Part shown: piece after piece, positions 15,096 through 27,486 of the stretch | How positions within the stretch are numbered: the stretch's first letter is position 1 | How the letters are laid out: the number at the start of each line of letters is the position of its first letter | Assembly (NCBI GenBank): GCA_023525715.1 | Contig: CM042012.1 | Location: 37,946,189-38,010,188 of the forward strand | Length of the DNA: 64,000 nucleotides | Source: Cichorium intybus | Taxonomy: Eukaryota; Streptophyta; Magnoliopsida; Asterales; Asteraceae | Reading direction: 5' to 3' | The notes under the pieces: generated by a model | Seen by the model: the letters and a program-made list of their open reading frames with translations, nothing else | Database searches by the model: none | What the model was told of the DNA's origin: nothing | Position numbers and translations under genes: made by a program

Positions 15096-15870
15096 TGTTG
15101 GATTAGGTGTCTAAGCCATGACTAATAATTAGTATTTATCTAATTAATAGAAGCAAAGTCCATTTGGGTTGCCCTCATAGTTGGAGGATTGGCAGAAAGT
15201 CCGGTAGAGAGAAAGATTGATTTATTATGTGATTAATAAATCAATAGAAATTAAATAAATAGTTTATTAATATATTTAAGTGATAATATATTAATTAGAA
15301 ACTATAATAATTAATTAGAAATTTTTCTGGAATTAATTGGAATTAATTTGGCAGTTAAATTGATTAATTAAGGTGTAGGGACTAAAACTGTAATTATTCA
15401 ATAGTTGAGTAAGTGACAGTTGAGTGAGTAAAAGTGGTGGTCGAAATTATATATGGAAATATATATATTTTCGATTTTAATATTAAGGATAAAAGGATTT
15501 GAATTAATAAGATAATAGTTTATCTTGATTTGAATTCAAAAGGTTTATCTCTTAAGGTTTATCTAATCACCACTTGGAGCCTATAAATAGGGAGGCTCAC
15601 CCTAACCCTAAAGCCACGATTTGTACCCTCTTTCTCTCTAGAATTTCGGCCAAGATACCTCCTGCTGGGTGTGACTGCATTTGAGGCAAGAGATCTCTGT
15701 TGCTTTGCTTCCAAGATTCACTAAAGGTTAGTTTTTCTTGATCTTTATTTTTAGTTTATTATTTCTGGCCTACTAGGAATTGTTATATGTTTAATTAGAA
15801 GAAAACCTAGATCTATATAGATTGCATGTGAACTTAGGAATATTAGTTCATAGTTGCAGAAAACCTTTCA
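15096..15870 (+). mobile_element. Copia 5' LTR
   Basis: 775 bp; TATA box in 'cctataaataggg' near 15580, so transcription should start about 30 bp further on. It ends in TTTCA, and the primer-binding site begins two bases later. Confidence 0.93.
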
Positions 15871-17270
15871 GTGGTATCAGAGCTATTTGGTGTGTTTTCT
15901 TGTTAAATTGCTATAACTGTGTTCCTAGTAATTAGGGTTTATTGTTCCTAAACCCTAATTAGTGCAAATCGACATCTAGGGTTAGGGTTTTGAAAACACT
16001 AGCCCCTCCCTTTTGATTTTGGCGATTTTGTGAATTAGGGTTAGAAGGTATTCTATTTTTGGTAACTTTAAATTGTTTAAAAGATAAACCTTAAAACCTT
16101 TAATCCTATAAATCGAAATTTAAGGGATTAAGATAGGTTTTAATTAATTTGATTAATTTGATAAAACCTATCTACATTTGAATTAATTTAATTAATTGGT
16201 AATTAAAAGATAATTCGAGGATTTAATTTAATTTAGAATTTAATTGTTTTAAATTGGCGAAATTAAATGGATAAAATCCTAAAAATATTTTAAAAGGTTT
16301 AAAATATCAAATTTAATTAATTTAATTAATTGGTTAATTAAAAGATAATTAAAATCGATTTTATGGTTTAATTTAATTTGAAATTTAATAGTTTAAATAG
16401 ACAATAAATTAAAAGATAAACCATAAACATATTTTTAAAAGGTTTAAAAAATTACATCTTATATATATTATAATTAGGGAGTTATTATTATATGTATAAG
16501 ATTAAAATGGTTAGTCAAATCATTAGTAGGCCTCATTCACGAAGCTGGTCTATAAAGTGGATATAAGGAGACTGCCTATAAAATGGCGGTCTAATGGGTG
16601 AACACTCTCACCCACCGCTCGCCTGACCAGTGGAGGGTCGTTAGCCGAACGGGTTTGATAGGACCACCTAATCTCATTAAAAGTATAATGTTATTATTCA
16701 AAGTACTAGAACCTTTTAAATAAAACCCAAATCTAGCTACTTTAGGAAAAATGTGAATTGGTGCTAACCCATGAAATTGCACATTGCATTTTATGAAACA
16801 TTGGTGGAGCGTGTGTGGTTTACCGGCACGCCAATTAGGGTTCATAAAGAGTTGCAATAGGTTTCTCGGGTGTTGTCATTATTGATGGAGCGTGTGTGGT
16901 TTACCGGCACATCAATTTGAGATGGCAACTGACCCCGAGAATACCAAGCTTATTTGCATGGTTATTCACTCCCGGTTTGTGATCCTCGGTATCCCAGTCA
17001 CAAATAGTGGGGCACATCCGAGATTAAAACATGCTATTGAACAGTTCAATAAATCTCAATGAATCTAGGAATTCCATTTTAATAAGATTATCTTTCCGCG
17101 GTGGAATTGGCTGAATCGTCATTCGCCTACCTTATAAAATTTACAATATTGATTACGGCATCCCTCTTCGAGATTGTAAATTGTTATTGTAGGATCCTAG
17201 CCTTATAATTGTTATTGGGTCATTATAAGGATTATTATATACGTCTAATTAAAACTATCTTCTTTTATAG
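15871..17270 (+). other. Copia leader with iMet primer-binding site (15872-15883)
   Basis: TGGTATCAGAGC at 15872-15883 is the initiator-tRNA primer-binding site. The next 1.4 kb is non-coding: AT-rich with 'ttaattaattt' words, then a 38-bp direct repeat centred on 'gtgtgtggtttaccggca' (about 16799-16836 and 16882-16919). Confidence 0.85.
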
Positions 17271-20200
17271 ATGTCTTCTGCCGAACAATCCGCTCCCCAC
17301 TCTAACTCAAATGTTACCTCAATCTTGTCATTATGCTCCAAAGTCACGTTGGACGGTACCAACTATAATGACTGGATCCGTAACATCAATATGGCTCTGA
17401 GGTTTGAACATAAAGAGTATGTTCTAGAAACCGAGCTGGTTGAAATTGACCATGATAATGCTACTCCCGAAGAAATCACTCAATACGCAAAACATACTGA
17501 TGATGCAACCAAAGTGGCTTGCATCATGATAGCTACAATGAACCCAGAGTTGCAAAGAATATATGAAAACTACTGGCCCTATGAAATGCACAAAGAGCTG
17601 GCGGAAAAGTTCCGTAAGCAGGAGCGCATTGAGAGGCGCGAGGTAGTCAAAGCTTTCACCAATGCAAAGCCTAGAGATGGAGAGTCCATTTGCAACCACG
17701 TATAGAGAATGCAAGGGTACGTGGAAAGGCTCCGGAAGCTTGAGATGCCGGTTCACGAGGATTTGGCTGTAGACATAGTGCTGAATTCTCTGCCTAGTTC
17801 ATATGACCAGTTCACACTGGCGTATCATCTGAACAACTCCCAGGCCACTCTGGCCGAACTGCATCGCATGCTCCGCACCGCCGAGGACGGAATGAAGGGT
17901 AAGAGTATACCCGCTGCTAATCAAGCCGTCCTGGCAATTGCTGGTGGAAAAGGGAAGAAGAGAAAGGGCACTCCTAAACAGAATTGGAGGGAAAAGGTGC
18001 ATGTTGGATCGTCCAGCAGCGGCTCCAAACCCAAGACTTCTGGCATTCCTCATAATGCCAATCCCAAGGAGGCAGAGTGCTTCTATTGCAAGGAACGGGG
18101 CCATTGGAAGAGAAGCTGCCCTACATACCTGCAAGACTTGAAGGATGGCAAAGTCAAGCCGACTTCAGCAGGTATTTACACTATCTTTAAAAACTCACCA
18201 TCTTCCAGTTCTTGGGTCCTTGATACAGGATGTGGTTTCCACATTTGTTCTGATTTGCAGGGCCTAAGGGAAAGCAGGGAGGTGGAGCACGGTAGACTCA
18301 ACCTGATCATGGGGAATAGGAGATCGTCGCCTGTGACCAAGATCGGGACTTATAGTTTAGTGCTCAGTAGTGGTGTTTGTTTAGAACTTATTAATTGTTG
18401 CTATTCGCCAGAAATGGCAAGGAATATTATTTCATTTCATGCATTGTTTAGACAAGGATTACAGTTTTCGTTTGATAATAGTAATGGTTCCATTTCTGTT
18501 TTTCAAAATGGTATTTCTGTATTTACTGCTTTACCTTGTGATGGTGTGTATGAAACTATGCAATGTGTAGACAATTTAGGTCATAGTGTAAACTTTATTG
18601 ATTCTTCTAGTGGTGTAGAAAAGGCATGCTTGTGGCACTGTCGTTTTGGGCACATTAACAAGAAACGCATCGCCCAACTCCAAAAGGATGGAGTGTTGGA
18701 ATCATTCGACCTCAAATCGGATGATGTATGCCAGTCTTGTATTTTGGGCAAGATGACTAAATCACCATTCAAAGGGTCCTTTGAAAGAAGTGAAGGTCTT
18801 TTGGACATCATACACACAGATGTGTGTGGTCCCTTCAGATCTACCACAAAAGACGGCACGCGGTTCTACGTGACCTTCACTGACGATTTTAGTAGATACG
18901 GGTATATCTACTTAATCAAACACAAGTCAGACACCTTTGAAAAGTTCAAAGAGTTCAAAAATGAAGTTGAGAATCAATTGGGCAGGAAGATAAAGATGCT
19001 CAGGTCCGACAGAGGCGGAGAGTATCTTAGTATCGAGTTCCTAGACTATCTAAAGGAATGTGGAATAGTTTCACAGTTATCGCCTCCTCGAACACCATAG
19101 TTGAACGGTGTTGCCGAGAGACGTAACCGAACCTTGTTAGACATGGTTCGTTCCATGATGAGTCGAGCTTCACTTCCCATTCACTTCTGGGGGTATGCCT
19201 TAGAGACTGCCGCCCACATCCTTAATCTTGTCCCTACTAAGAAGGTTGCTAAGACACCTCATGAGATGTGGACGGGGAAAGTTCCCTCGTTAGCACATAT
19301 CAAAGTCTGGGGTTGTGAGGCTTTCGTTAGACGAGAGACTCACGATAAACTCGTAGAGAGAAGCGAGAAATGTTTTTTCATTGGATATCCCAAACAGTCA
19401 TTTGGATACCTGTTCTACAGACCAAGCGAGGACGTGGTCTTTGTAGCGAGACGGGGATTCTTTCGAGAGAGAGAACTCATATTCAAAGAGGACAGTGGGA
19501 GCACCATTGACCTTGAAGAAATTCAAGAGTTACCCGACAATGCAACCTTAGGAGAAACTAGCAACCAACAAGAGGAAGAAGTTCCTGTTGGTCCGACTGA
19601 TATATCCTTACCTCTTAGGCGTTCCAGTAGAGTTAGCATGCCACCCGAGTTTTATGGATTCCATATAACTACGGATGGAGATACGTTTGTCAGTGATAGG
19701 ACACTGATAAATTTGGACGAACCTGCTAACTATCGGGAAGCGGTGGCGGGCCCTGAGTCTGCTAAGTGGAAAGAGGCAATGGACAGCGAGATCAAGTCCA
19801 TGTATGACAATCAAGTTTGGAACTTGGTTGACAATGTACCGGGTCGAAAGACAGTCGGGTGCAAATGGATCTTCAAGAAGAAGACCGACATGGACGGAAA
19901 GGTACACACTTTCAAAGCAAGACTGGTTGCGAAGGGCTTTACTCAAACCCCAGGGATTGACTATGATGAGACCTTCTCACCAGTGGCTAAGATAAAGTCA
20001 ATTAGGATTATGCTGGCCATAGCTGCATTTCATGATTATGAAATTTGGTAGATGGACGTCAAAACCGCTTTCCTTAATGGGAAGTTAACTGAGGATGTTT
20101 ACATGAATCAGCCAGAGGGTTTTGTTGATGCAAAGTATCCTGACAAAGTGTGTAAGCTTGAGAAATCCATCTATGGATTAAAACAAGCTTCTCGCAGCTG

Positions 20201-21302
20201 GAATCTTTGTTTCCACGAGAAAGTCAAAGAATTTGGTTTCTCTAGGAGCGAGGATGAGTCTTGCTTATATGTCAAAGCTAGTGGGAGTATAGTCACCTTC
20301 CTGGTGCTGTATGTAGATGACATACTGCTCATGGGAAACGACGTCCCGACTTTGCAAGATGTCAAGTCTTGGCTCGGGAAGTGTTTTGCCATGAAAGACC
20401 TAGGAGAGGCAGCCTATATTCTCGGGATAAGGATATTAAGAGATAGGAAGAAAAGACTAATTGGACTTAGTCAGAGTACATACTTGGACAAGGTACTGAA
20501 AAGATTTAGTATGGAAAATTCCAAGAAGGGAGAGCTACCAATGCAAAGTAATGCTAAGCTGAGTAAGACTCAGAGTCCAAGTACAGACGAGGAAATTGCG
20601 GACATGAGTCGGGTACCTTATGCTTCGGCTGTGGGGTCGATCATGTATGCCATGACGTGTACTCGTCCCGACGTGGCCTTTGCCTTGAGCATGGTCAGTC
20701 GATACCAGGGGAACCCTGGTAGGGCACATTGGACAGCGGTCAAAAACATACTCAAATATCTGCGCAAGACGAAGAACTTTGTCTTAGTCCTTGGTGGCAG
20801 TGATACCTTAAGAGTTGACGGGTATACTGATGCCAGCTTTCAGACAGATAGAGACAATGGTCGGTCTCAGTCAGGCTGGGTATTCCTGATGAATGGGGGA
20901 GCAGTGACTTGGAAAAGTTCCAAGCAAGAGACGGTGGCTGATTCAACGTGCGAATCAGAGTACATCGCAGCGAGTGAAGCGGCAAAAGAAGCGGCTTGGC
21001 TGAAGAACTTCATCGGTGACCTTGGAGTAGTCCTGAGTATTCAGGAGCCTATGGAACTGTTCTGCGATAATGAAGGAGCGGTTGCCTTGACAAATGAACC
21101 GAGAGATCATGGAAAGTCCAGACACATCGACAGAAAGTACCACTACATAATACATAGGGTAGAAGAAGGTCACCTCATAGTGAAGAGGGTATCATCAGAA
21201 GATAATCCTGCAGATCCCTTGACAAAGGCTCTGAGTAGGATTAAGCACAATCAGCATGCACGACGCATAGGATTAACAGATGATATTAGTTTTTGTAATT
21301 AG
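17271..21302 (+). pseudogene. Copia gag-pol polyprotein with three in-frame amber stops
   Basis: A single frame of 1,343 codons starting at ATG 17271. In order: gag N-terminus with 'GTNYNDWIRNIN'; gag zinc knuckle CFYCKERGHWKRSC (about 18080); protease 'WVLDTGCGFH' with DTG (about 18213); GAG-pre-integrase 'LWHCRFGHINKKR'; integrase 'IHTDVCGPF' and 'RSDRGGEY'; RT 'LVAKGFTQTPGIDYDETF' and the catalytic 'YVDDILLMG'; RNase H 'DGYTDASFQTD' and 'ESEYIAASEA'. TAG stops lie at 17703-17705, 19098-19100 and 20049-20051. Two sit where copia proteins normally have Gln (before LNGVAERRN and before MDVKTAFLNG), implying CAG-to-TAG changes. No frameshift was found. Confidence 0.93.
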
Positions 21303-22167
21303 ATAGGATTTGGAAACTTATTACAATATAAATGTAATTGACTTTGGTGAATTAATAATATAGTTTTGTTGATGAGTATTTGGTACTGCCTTTTGTCGAT
21401 TGTTTATTATTGTGTTTCATTTTGCATGTTTACATCCTAAATAATATTGTATTATTTAAATATCCACAGTCGCTCATGCTTCTTAAGGAGTAAGTATGAA
21501 TGAAGACTGTCATGAATAGTTTTGTAGATTGTCTAATGAGTTAGACATAGCAATAAGATTGCTACAATATTCATGAGTACTTAGAAAATAGGGATTTGAG
21601 TATTGGATAAACCCACGCTCAACTGATTGCTTCATGGATTATATCACGAGCAATGTTGAGACGATAATATCTTTTGATCTTTAAGTAGAGACATATGGGT
21701 TATGTTTTATTAGGCAGTTGTTCATTGACAATGCGAAAACGCATCGGTAACACGGTGTTATAAAACGTGTTGTTGTTAATGATTTGACTAGTAAAAGACA
21801 TAAGTATATGAGTCAAAACTTATTCGTCCCTTGACCCTGTCGGGAAAACAGATATCTGTAGGCCTCTCGATGATTTTGAAGTTGATTGGAGGGTTGGCCA
21901 ACCAGGACTAAATTGACATGGTCAATTGGTAGTCTTAAAGTCATATGCAAATCAGAAATCGGGAAACAGAGAATCAGACAAGGATTTATCTTAATCCATG
22001 TCCTGAGTCTGAAAAATATCTTGTTGGACGGAGGATCATCTGATCACTTATCATTGGACAGAACTGACTAGGTCAGAGTTCAACATCGGTTTCTAGGAAG
22101 CTACAGTTGCTAATTAATTAGAGGGTAAATTGGTAATTTTAGTCATAGACTTATCCAAGTGGGAGAC
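21303..22167 (+). other. Copia 3' untranslated region and polypurine tract (22158-22167)
   Basis: 865 bp between the end of pol and the right LTR, without an open frame of note. 'agtgggagac' directly before the LTR start is the polypurine tract. Confidence 0.8.
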
Positions 22168-22942
22168 TGTTGGATTAGGTGTATAAGCCATGACTAATAA
22201 TTAGTATTTATCTAATTAATAGAAGCAAAGTCCATTTGGGTTGCCCTCATAGTTGGAGGATTGGCAGAAAGTCCGGTAGAGAGAAAGATTGATTTATTAT
22301 GTGATTAATAAATCAATAGAAATTAAATAAATAGTTTATTAATATATTTAAGTGATAATATATTAATTAGAAACTATAATAATTAATTAGAAATTTTTCT
22401 GGAATTAATTGGAATTAATTTGGCAGTTAAATTGATTAATTAAGGTGCAGGGACTAAAACTGTAATTATTCAATAGTTGAGTAAGTGACAGTTGAGTGAG
22501 TAAAAGTGGTGGTCGAAATTATATATGGAAATATATATATTTTCGATTTTAATATTAAGGATAAAAGGATTTGAATTAATAAGATAATAGTTTATCTTGA
22601 TTTGAATTCAAAAGGTTTATCTCTTAAGGTTTATCTGATCACCACTTGGAGCCTATAAATAGGGAGGCTCACCCTAACCCTAAAGCCACGATTTGTACCC
22701 TCTTTCTCTCTAGAATTTCGGCCAAGATACCTCCTGCTGGGTGTGACTGCATTTGAGGCAAGAGATCTCTGTTGCTTTGCTTCCAAGATTCACTAAAGGT
22801 TAGTTTTTCTTGATCTTTATTTTTAGTTTATTATTTCTGGCCTACTAGGAATTGTTATATGTTTAATTAGAAGAAAACCTAGATCTATATAGGTTGCATG
22901 TGAACTTAGGAATATTAGTTCATAGTTGCAGAAAACCTTTCA
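22168..22942 (+). mobile_element. Copia 3' LTR
   Basis: 775 bp copy of 15096-15870. Visible differences include T/C in 'ggtg(t/c)aggga' and A/G in 'atata(a/g)ttgc'-like positions. It ends at 22942, followed by ATAGG. Confidence 0.93.
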
Positions 22943-24030
22943 ATAGGGGCTCCCCAAGGCGATGTACTCGGTTTCATGAAACCCCTGTCTAACAGTTCTT
23001 CCAGTTGTTTTCGCAGTTCCACCATCTCTGAAGGTGCTAAACGGTATGGAGCTCGAGCAACAGGAGCAGCTCCCGGAATCAGTTCAATCGTGAACTCAAC
23101 CTGTCGATCTGGTGGCAACCCTGGAAGTTCATCTGGAAACACATTTGGGAATTCGTTTACCACGTTTACATTCGCTACTCCCACTTTAACTAGCTTAGCC
23201 ACCGCTACATAGGCCAAATAAAACATCCCTCCTTTACTAATACAGCTTCGGGCTTGAGCAAAGGAGATAACTGGCATTCTCAACCGAGGTCGTTCACCCT
23301 GAATCTTTATCAAATTCCCATCTGGTGACAGTACTGTGAGGCTTTTATTTCTGCAATCCATGTTAGCATAATTCGTCGCCAACCAATCCATCCCCACGAT
23401 TACACCAAATTCATTGGTAGTCATCGGCTTCAAATCTATAGGGAATGTGGTCCCGTAGATTTTAAGCTGACAACCTTCCAAGTGTTCAGAAACCCAAACA
23501 TTTCTGCCGTCCGCTATAGCCACTTCTAAGCTTTCACCCATTGGGGTTAACGGTACATTCAGGCGGGACAACAAGGACTCCGATACAAAACAATGTGTAG
23601 CCCCTGGGTCAAATATAACATATACAGGTATGGAGTTGAGAGTGAAGATACCTGTAACCACATCTGTCTTCTCACGGGCTTCCTCAACGGTCATTTGGAA
23701 GGCTCGTGAGGCTACCGGTCTCCCTCGGTTCTTCACCTCCTCTTTCTTTCCGCCCTGATCGATCCTGGGTCTATCACTGATTGCTCCAGATTTCAACTCG
23801 GGACAGTTCAGGCGAATGTGACTCGTAGATCCACATTGAAAACACCTACGTTCTGCCCGACAGTTACTAGCATCATGCCCCGGTTTTCCACAGTTTCGAC
23901 AATTTGCAGATGTAGTGTTGACCCGGCAACTCCTTGAGTGTCTTTTTCTGCATTTCTCACACCACTTTCCTTCGTCCCTCTGACCTTTACCCTTAGATCG
24001 GTTTGCTGCGACTTTTTCTGAGGCGTCCAA
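22943..24030 (-). pseudogene. Ty3 gag zinc knuckles, protease and start of RT
   Basis: Minus-strand frame with two zinc knuckles (CRNCGKPGHDASNC and CFQCGSTSHIRLNC), then the aspartic protease and the first RT motifs ('LPGLPPDRQVEF', 'APYRLAPSEM', 'SPWGAP') up to the copia insertion. The protease active site reads FDPGATHCF, whereas related elements usually have D-S-G or D-T-G; Pro at the second position is a likely inactivating change. The last few residues past 22948 come from copia LTR sequence and are not part of pol. Confidence 0.88.
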
Positions 24031-24968
24031 CTATGGTCTTCCGCCTTTCTCTTTGTTTCAACGGCTTTCTTTTCGTCTTCTTGTCGCTTCAACTCTGTCT
24101 CCCTTTCTGTGGCTCGATCCACCACTTGCCGGAAAGTAGACAGTTTCAGTGGTTGTACAATCTCTCTGATTCGGGTCGTCAGCCCCCAAACATATTTATC
24201 GATCTTCCTCTTTTCGGTATTAACATGGTGTTCTGCAAATCTGGCTTTCTCCAGAAAGCTCAAAGTGTACTCTTGGACGGACTGGGAACCTTGTTCCATG
24301 TGCAGAAATTCGTCCTCCAGTTTCTTTATCGCTACTTCTGAGCAGTATTCTTCATTGAACTTAGTCTTGAATTGCTCCCAAGGTACCGACTGGGATGAAT
24401 CAAGATCCAATGATTTGTAGTAAATTTGCCACCAATGCAGTGCATTACTTATGAGTTGGTTTGTGGCAAATTCTACCTTGTCCTCTTCCGCACATTTGCT
24501 AACTCGAAACACTTTCTCGATATGCATAATCCATTCCATGGCCTGGACTGGATTGTCTGTCCCCGAAAACTCCTTTGGTTTACAACCAAGGAAAGCTTTA
24601 TAAGTACACCCAACTTTCTTTGTCGAAGCTTCCCCGCCTTGGGTTTCTTTTATTGCACGGGCACGACTTTCTCCCTGGCTTTCATTTTCTGGCTGCCTAT
24701 CATGAATACTTTTTGCAGCCTCTTCACTAGGATTAGGATTGGCACTCGGGTTAGGATTGCCACTCGGGTTGGGGTTATTCGTTAACGTAGGCATCATTTG
24801 CCTAACCACTTCTTCCATTATTGCCCGTATATCAGGTGGATTTCCTCCCACCGGTTCCCTTGCTGGTGCTCTTGCTCTTCGTCCCGCAGAGCCGCGTGAA
24901 CGGGCTGGTCCACTTCTTGAGGTTCCACGCGAATTTGCACCAGTGGGATTACTCATTGTATTTCTCAT
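24003..24968 (-). pseudogene. Ty3 gag (capsid region)
   Basis: Starts at the ATG at 24968, about 140 bp downstream of the primer-binding site. It has an Arg/Ser/Pro-rich N-terminus, a short 'NPNPSGNPNPSANPNPS' repeat (around residues 65-82), and the retrotransposon gag core with 'EFSGTDNPVQAMEWI', 'ALHWWQIYY' and 'WEQFKTKFNEEY'. The frame then leaves the zinc-knuckle frame near 24010, so a one-base shift separates capsid from nucleocapsid. Gag forms the virus-like particle in which the RNA is copied. Confidence 0.88.
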
Positions 24969-25106
24969 ACTTCAAAATTCAGCAAACCGTTAGATTACAT
25001 ATATAATAACAAACTTATATATATCTAACAGTCCATTTGTCTGTGTTTCTCTCAAGGTTTAAGTCCAGGAATCTAATCTAAAGACACCTAGTTCACTTAA
25101 ACCACG

Positions 25107-25118
25107 GCTCTGATACCA
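25107..25118 (-). other. Primer-binding site of the Ty3 element
   Basis: On the minus strand TGGTATCAGAGC, complementary to initiator tRNA-Met, three bases downstream of the 5' LTR. Confidence 0.92.
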
Positions 25119-25121
25119 ACT

Positions 25122-27124
25122 TGTAACACCCGACTTATTAACAAAAACACCCCAAAAAAAAATTATTTTTTTTTCAAACCATATATTTTACAATCAAAAC
25201 ATAAGTATAGGGGTATTAGTTAACACATACAGGTACAAGTGTATCAAGGATTACAACATATATAAATATTATACATCCATTAAGCCGGGTAGTTACTACA
25301 TAATCCAAATCCTCAGTCACGGACTTTATCCTTTCCTTTAGCAGGATCACGCTCACCTGCAGGGACATATCAAATAAAACTGTGAGCTATAAAGCCCAAT
25401 GAGTAATCAAGCAAATAACATGCATATATAAGAGAATAATAACAATTAAACTCTTAAACAGTTTCTGTCCCAAAAGTCATAGTCATCATTGACCGCACCG
25501 TATATCATAGCCATAAAGGCCGCATCAAATATCATAGCCATATAGGCCGCACCAAAATATCATAGCCATATAGGCCGCACCAAAATATCATAGCCCGAAG
25601 GCCGCACCAAAATATCATAGCCATATAGGCCGCACCAAAATATCATAACTATATAGGCCGCACCAAAATATCATAGCCCGAAGGCCGCACCAATAGTTTT
25701 ATTGTTAAAATCATAGCCAACAAGGCTGCACCATTTGGAATTGCAATCCAATGTCATGTCCGTATACTATTCGGGTAATCTACCATTGTCCCGTATTCAA
25801 CTACTTCAAGTAGTGCCATTGTAATTACCATATATCACACTAGATATAGTCAAGATTACTCACCTTGGTGATTGCTACTGCTAGCTTTCGTCATTTCTAG
25901 GCTTGTTGTATAATCCACAATATTTTGTCCCGTACCTATAATGTCATTCATTTTCAAAATGATTATAGGTTAACAGCCATTCTAATTGACTCTAATGCGT
26001 AAGAGTTCAATAATATATCATTATAAACAATGTCTAAATAATAAACTTTTCGTTTACTATCTTTTCATGAGTTTTACTATTCACCGAGGCATTCGTAATG
26101 ATCTACAGTGCCCCCGAGGAGTCGAAAACCCAATTTAGTATTTTGCCGAGACTTTTCAAACCATTAGGGACTTATGGTTCAAATTTGAGGTAAATCGGAC
26201 AAGCCTAGCAAAAATTCACACTTTTTAGCCCCTGTCTGACAAGCACGACCCGTGCACAATTTGCCCTTGAAAAGGCACGACTCGTGCAAAGGGAATTAGA
26301 CATGATTTTGGCATTACAGCAGGTGCACGACTCGTGTACATTGTGCACTAAAGAAGCACGACTCGTGCAAGGTCTGGACAGTTCCAGATCAGTCGCGATT
26401 TTGCACTGTAGCACCCTGTTTTGACATATTAAGCTCTTATTGTTGTTCTTAATCGTTTGGGGTTTGTTTACTGAGTAAAACCCTTCATTAACACAAGGTT
26501 TTTATCCATTGAAACCAACTCAATCAATCAAGAGGAAGAATTAAAGTTCTTGACTCCAAAAACCTCAAAACTTCAACTTGATCAAAACCAAGTGTTTCAA
26601 TGGTGTAAGCTTATCAATTGGACATGTTTAAATACAGAAATCAAACACAAACATCCTAGACTTCACTGAAATTACAGATTTCAGTTTAGTCCCAAAACCC
26701 CCCAAGAACAACTTAAGCTAGAACTTGAAATACTTACTTCCAAGCTTCCAAACCTTCAATTCAATTGCTATAATCCGATTTCCAGCTTTAAATCTTCAAG
26801 ATCACTCCAATTTCTGCAACATCCGTACACTGAAAACCCTCCCGTAGCTCTCCAAAATTTCTGCACATGTGGGAGAACCTTCCCACTATTTATACCTCCA
26901 GAAATTACAAACTAGTCCCTGGAGTTGCATATATTGAACTTTTGCCACAATTAACAAAATTTATGACAAAAATCAGATTTTATAACATTTTAAGTCCACA
27001 ACTCAAAATATTATTACAAGGCAAATCCTTTTCTGTCCAAAAGACCAAATTACCCTTCTAAGGTAAAATGACCAATTTACCCTTTTTATTATAATTACAT
27101 AATAAAACATGTTTTGGCGTTACA
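25122..27124 (-). mobile_element. 5' LTR of the Ty3 element
   Basis: 2,003 bp, about 99% identical to 10480-12483, with the same TATA box (about 26884-26892), the same four palindromes and the same tandem array (25500-25693). As the 5' LTR it would drive the genomic RNA leftwards. Confidence 0.92.
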
Positions 27125-27486
27125 TGTAACCCTAAATTTCTTTTCGTATTTCATTATACTCCAGAATCCAGACTAATTTAGTTTTATGTCATTGTAGTTG
27201 GTGGACTAAACTTGGGAGAAGAAAGTGTCGATGTAGAAGAGAAAATGATATGATGGATGATTCGTTTATTATTTTAGATTAAATTAGATTGGATATCTCT
27301 ATTAGCTATTTTGAGTCTTTGAAATTTTTTTTAACTTGTGAACTTATGGTATAATATGTATTTCTTCATTTTTTGTGCTTTTGGTAGAATCTTACGATCC
27401 GATCCGATCCGATCCTACGATCCCGATTTTGCAAAACAAAAAACGATCCTAGGTAGGATCTCGAGTTTGATAACCTTGGTCAAACT

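Larger units (their letters stand above)
15096..22942 (+). mobile_element. Ty1/copia element, 7,847 bp, inserted in Ty3 RT
   Basis: Complete plus-strand element. The two LTRs are 775 bp each (15096-15870 and 22168-22942), both TGTTGG...CA, with about four differences by eye (about 99.5% identical). The 5-bp duplication ATAGG is at 15091-15095 and 22943-22947. The primer-binding site follows the left LTR and a purine-rich tract precedes the right LTR. The single long gag-pol frame is broken only by three amber codons. This is the youngest layer of the nest. The copia lineage is not assigned. Confidence 0.95.
10480..27124 (-). mobile_element. Ty3/gypsy chromovirus, 16.6 kb with nested copia (8.8 kb alone)
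   Basis: A full-length LTR retrotransposon on the minus strand, with two LTRs of about 2.0 kb, primer-binding site, gag, protease, RT, RNase H, integrase, chromodomain and polypurine tract. The 5-bp target duplication TGTAA is at 10475-10479 and 27125-27129. Long LTRs and a C-terminal chromodomain suggest the Tekay/Del group. LTR identity is about 99% by eye, so it is fairly young, but pol carries several frameshifts and a stop and is split by a copia element. It is not autonomous. Confidence 0.93.
10303..27478. mobile_element. hAT-type MITE, split by the nested Ty3 element
   Basis: The left end CAAGGTTATCAAACTC (from 10303) and the right end GAGTTTGATAACCTTG (to 27478) are perfect inverted repeats. 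GTCAAACT lies on both outer sides (10295-10302 and 27479-27486), giving an 8-bp target duplication. Removing the Ty3 element and one copy of its duplication leaves about 526 bp (177 + 349) without coding sequence. It is the oldest layer of the nest. Confidence 0.85.
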
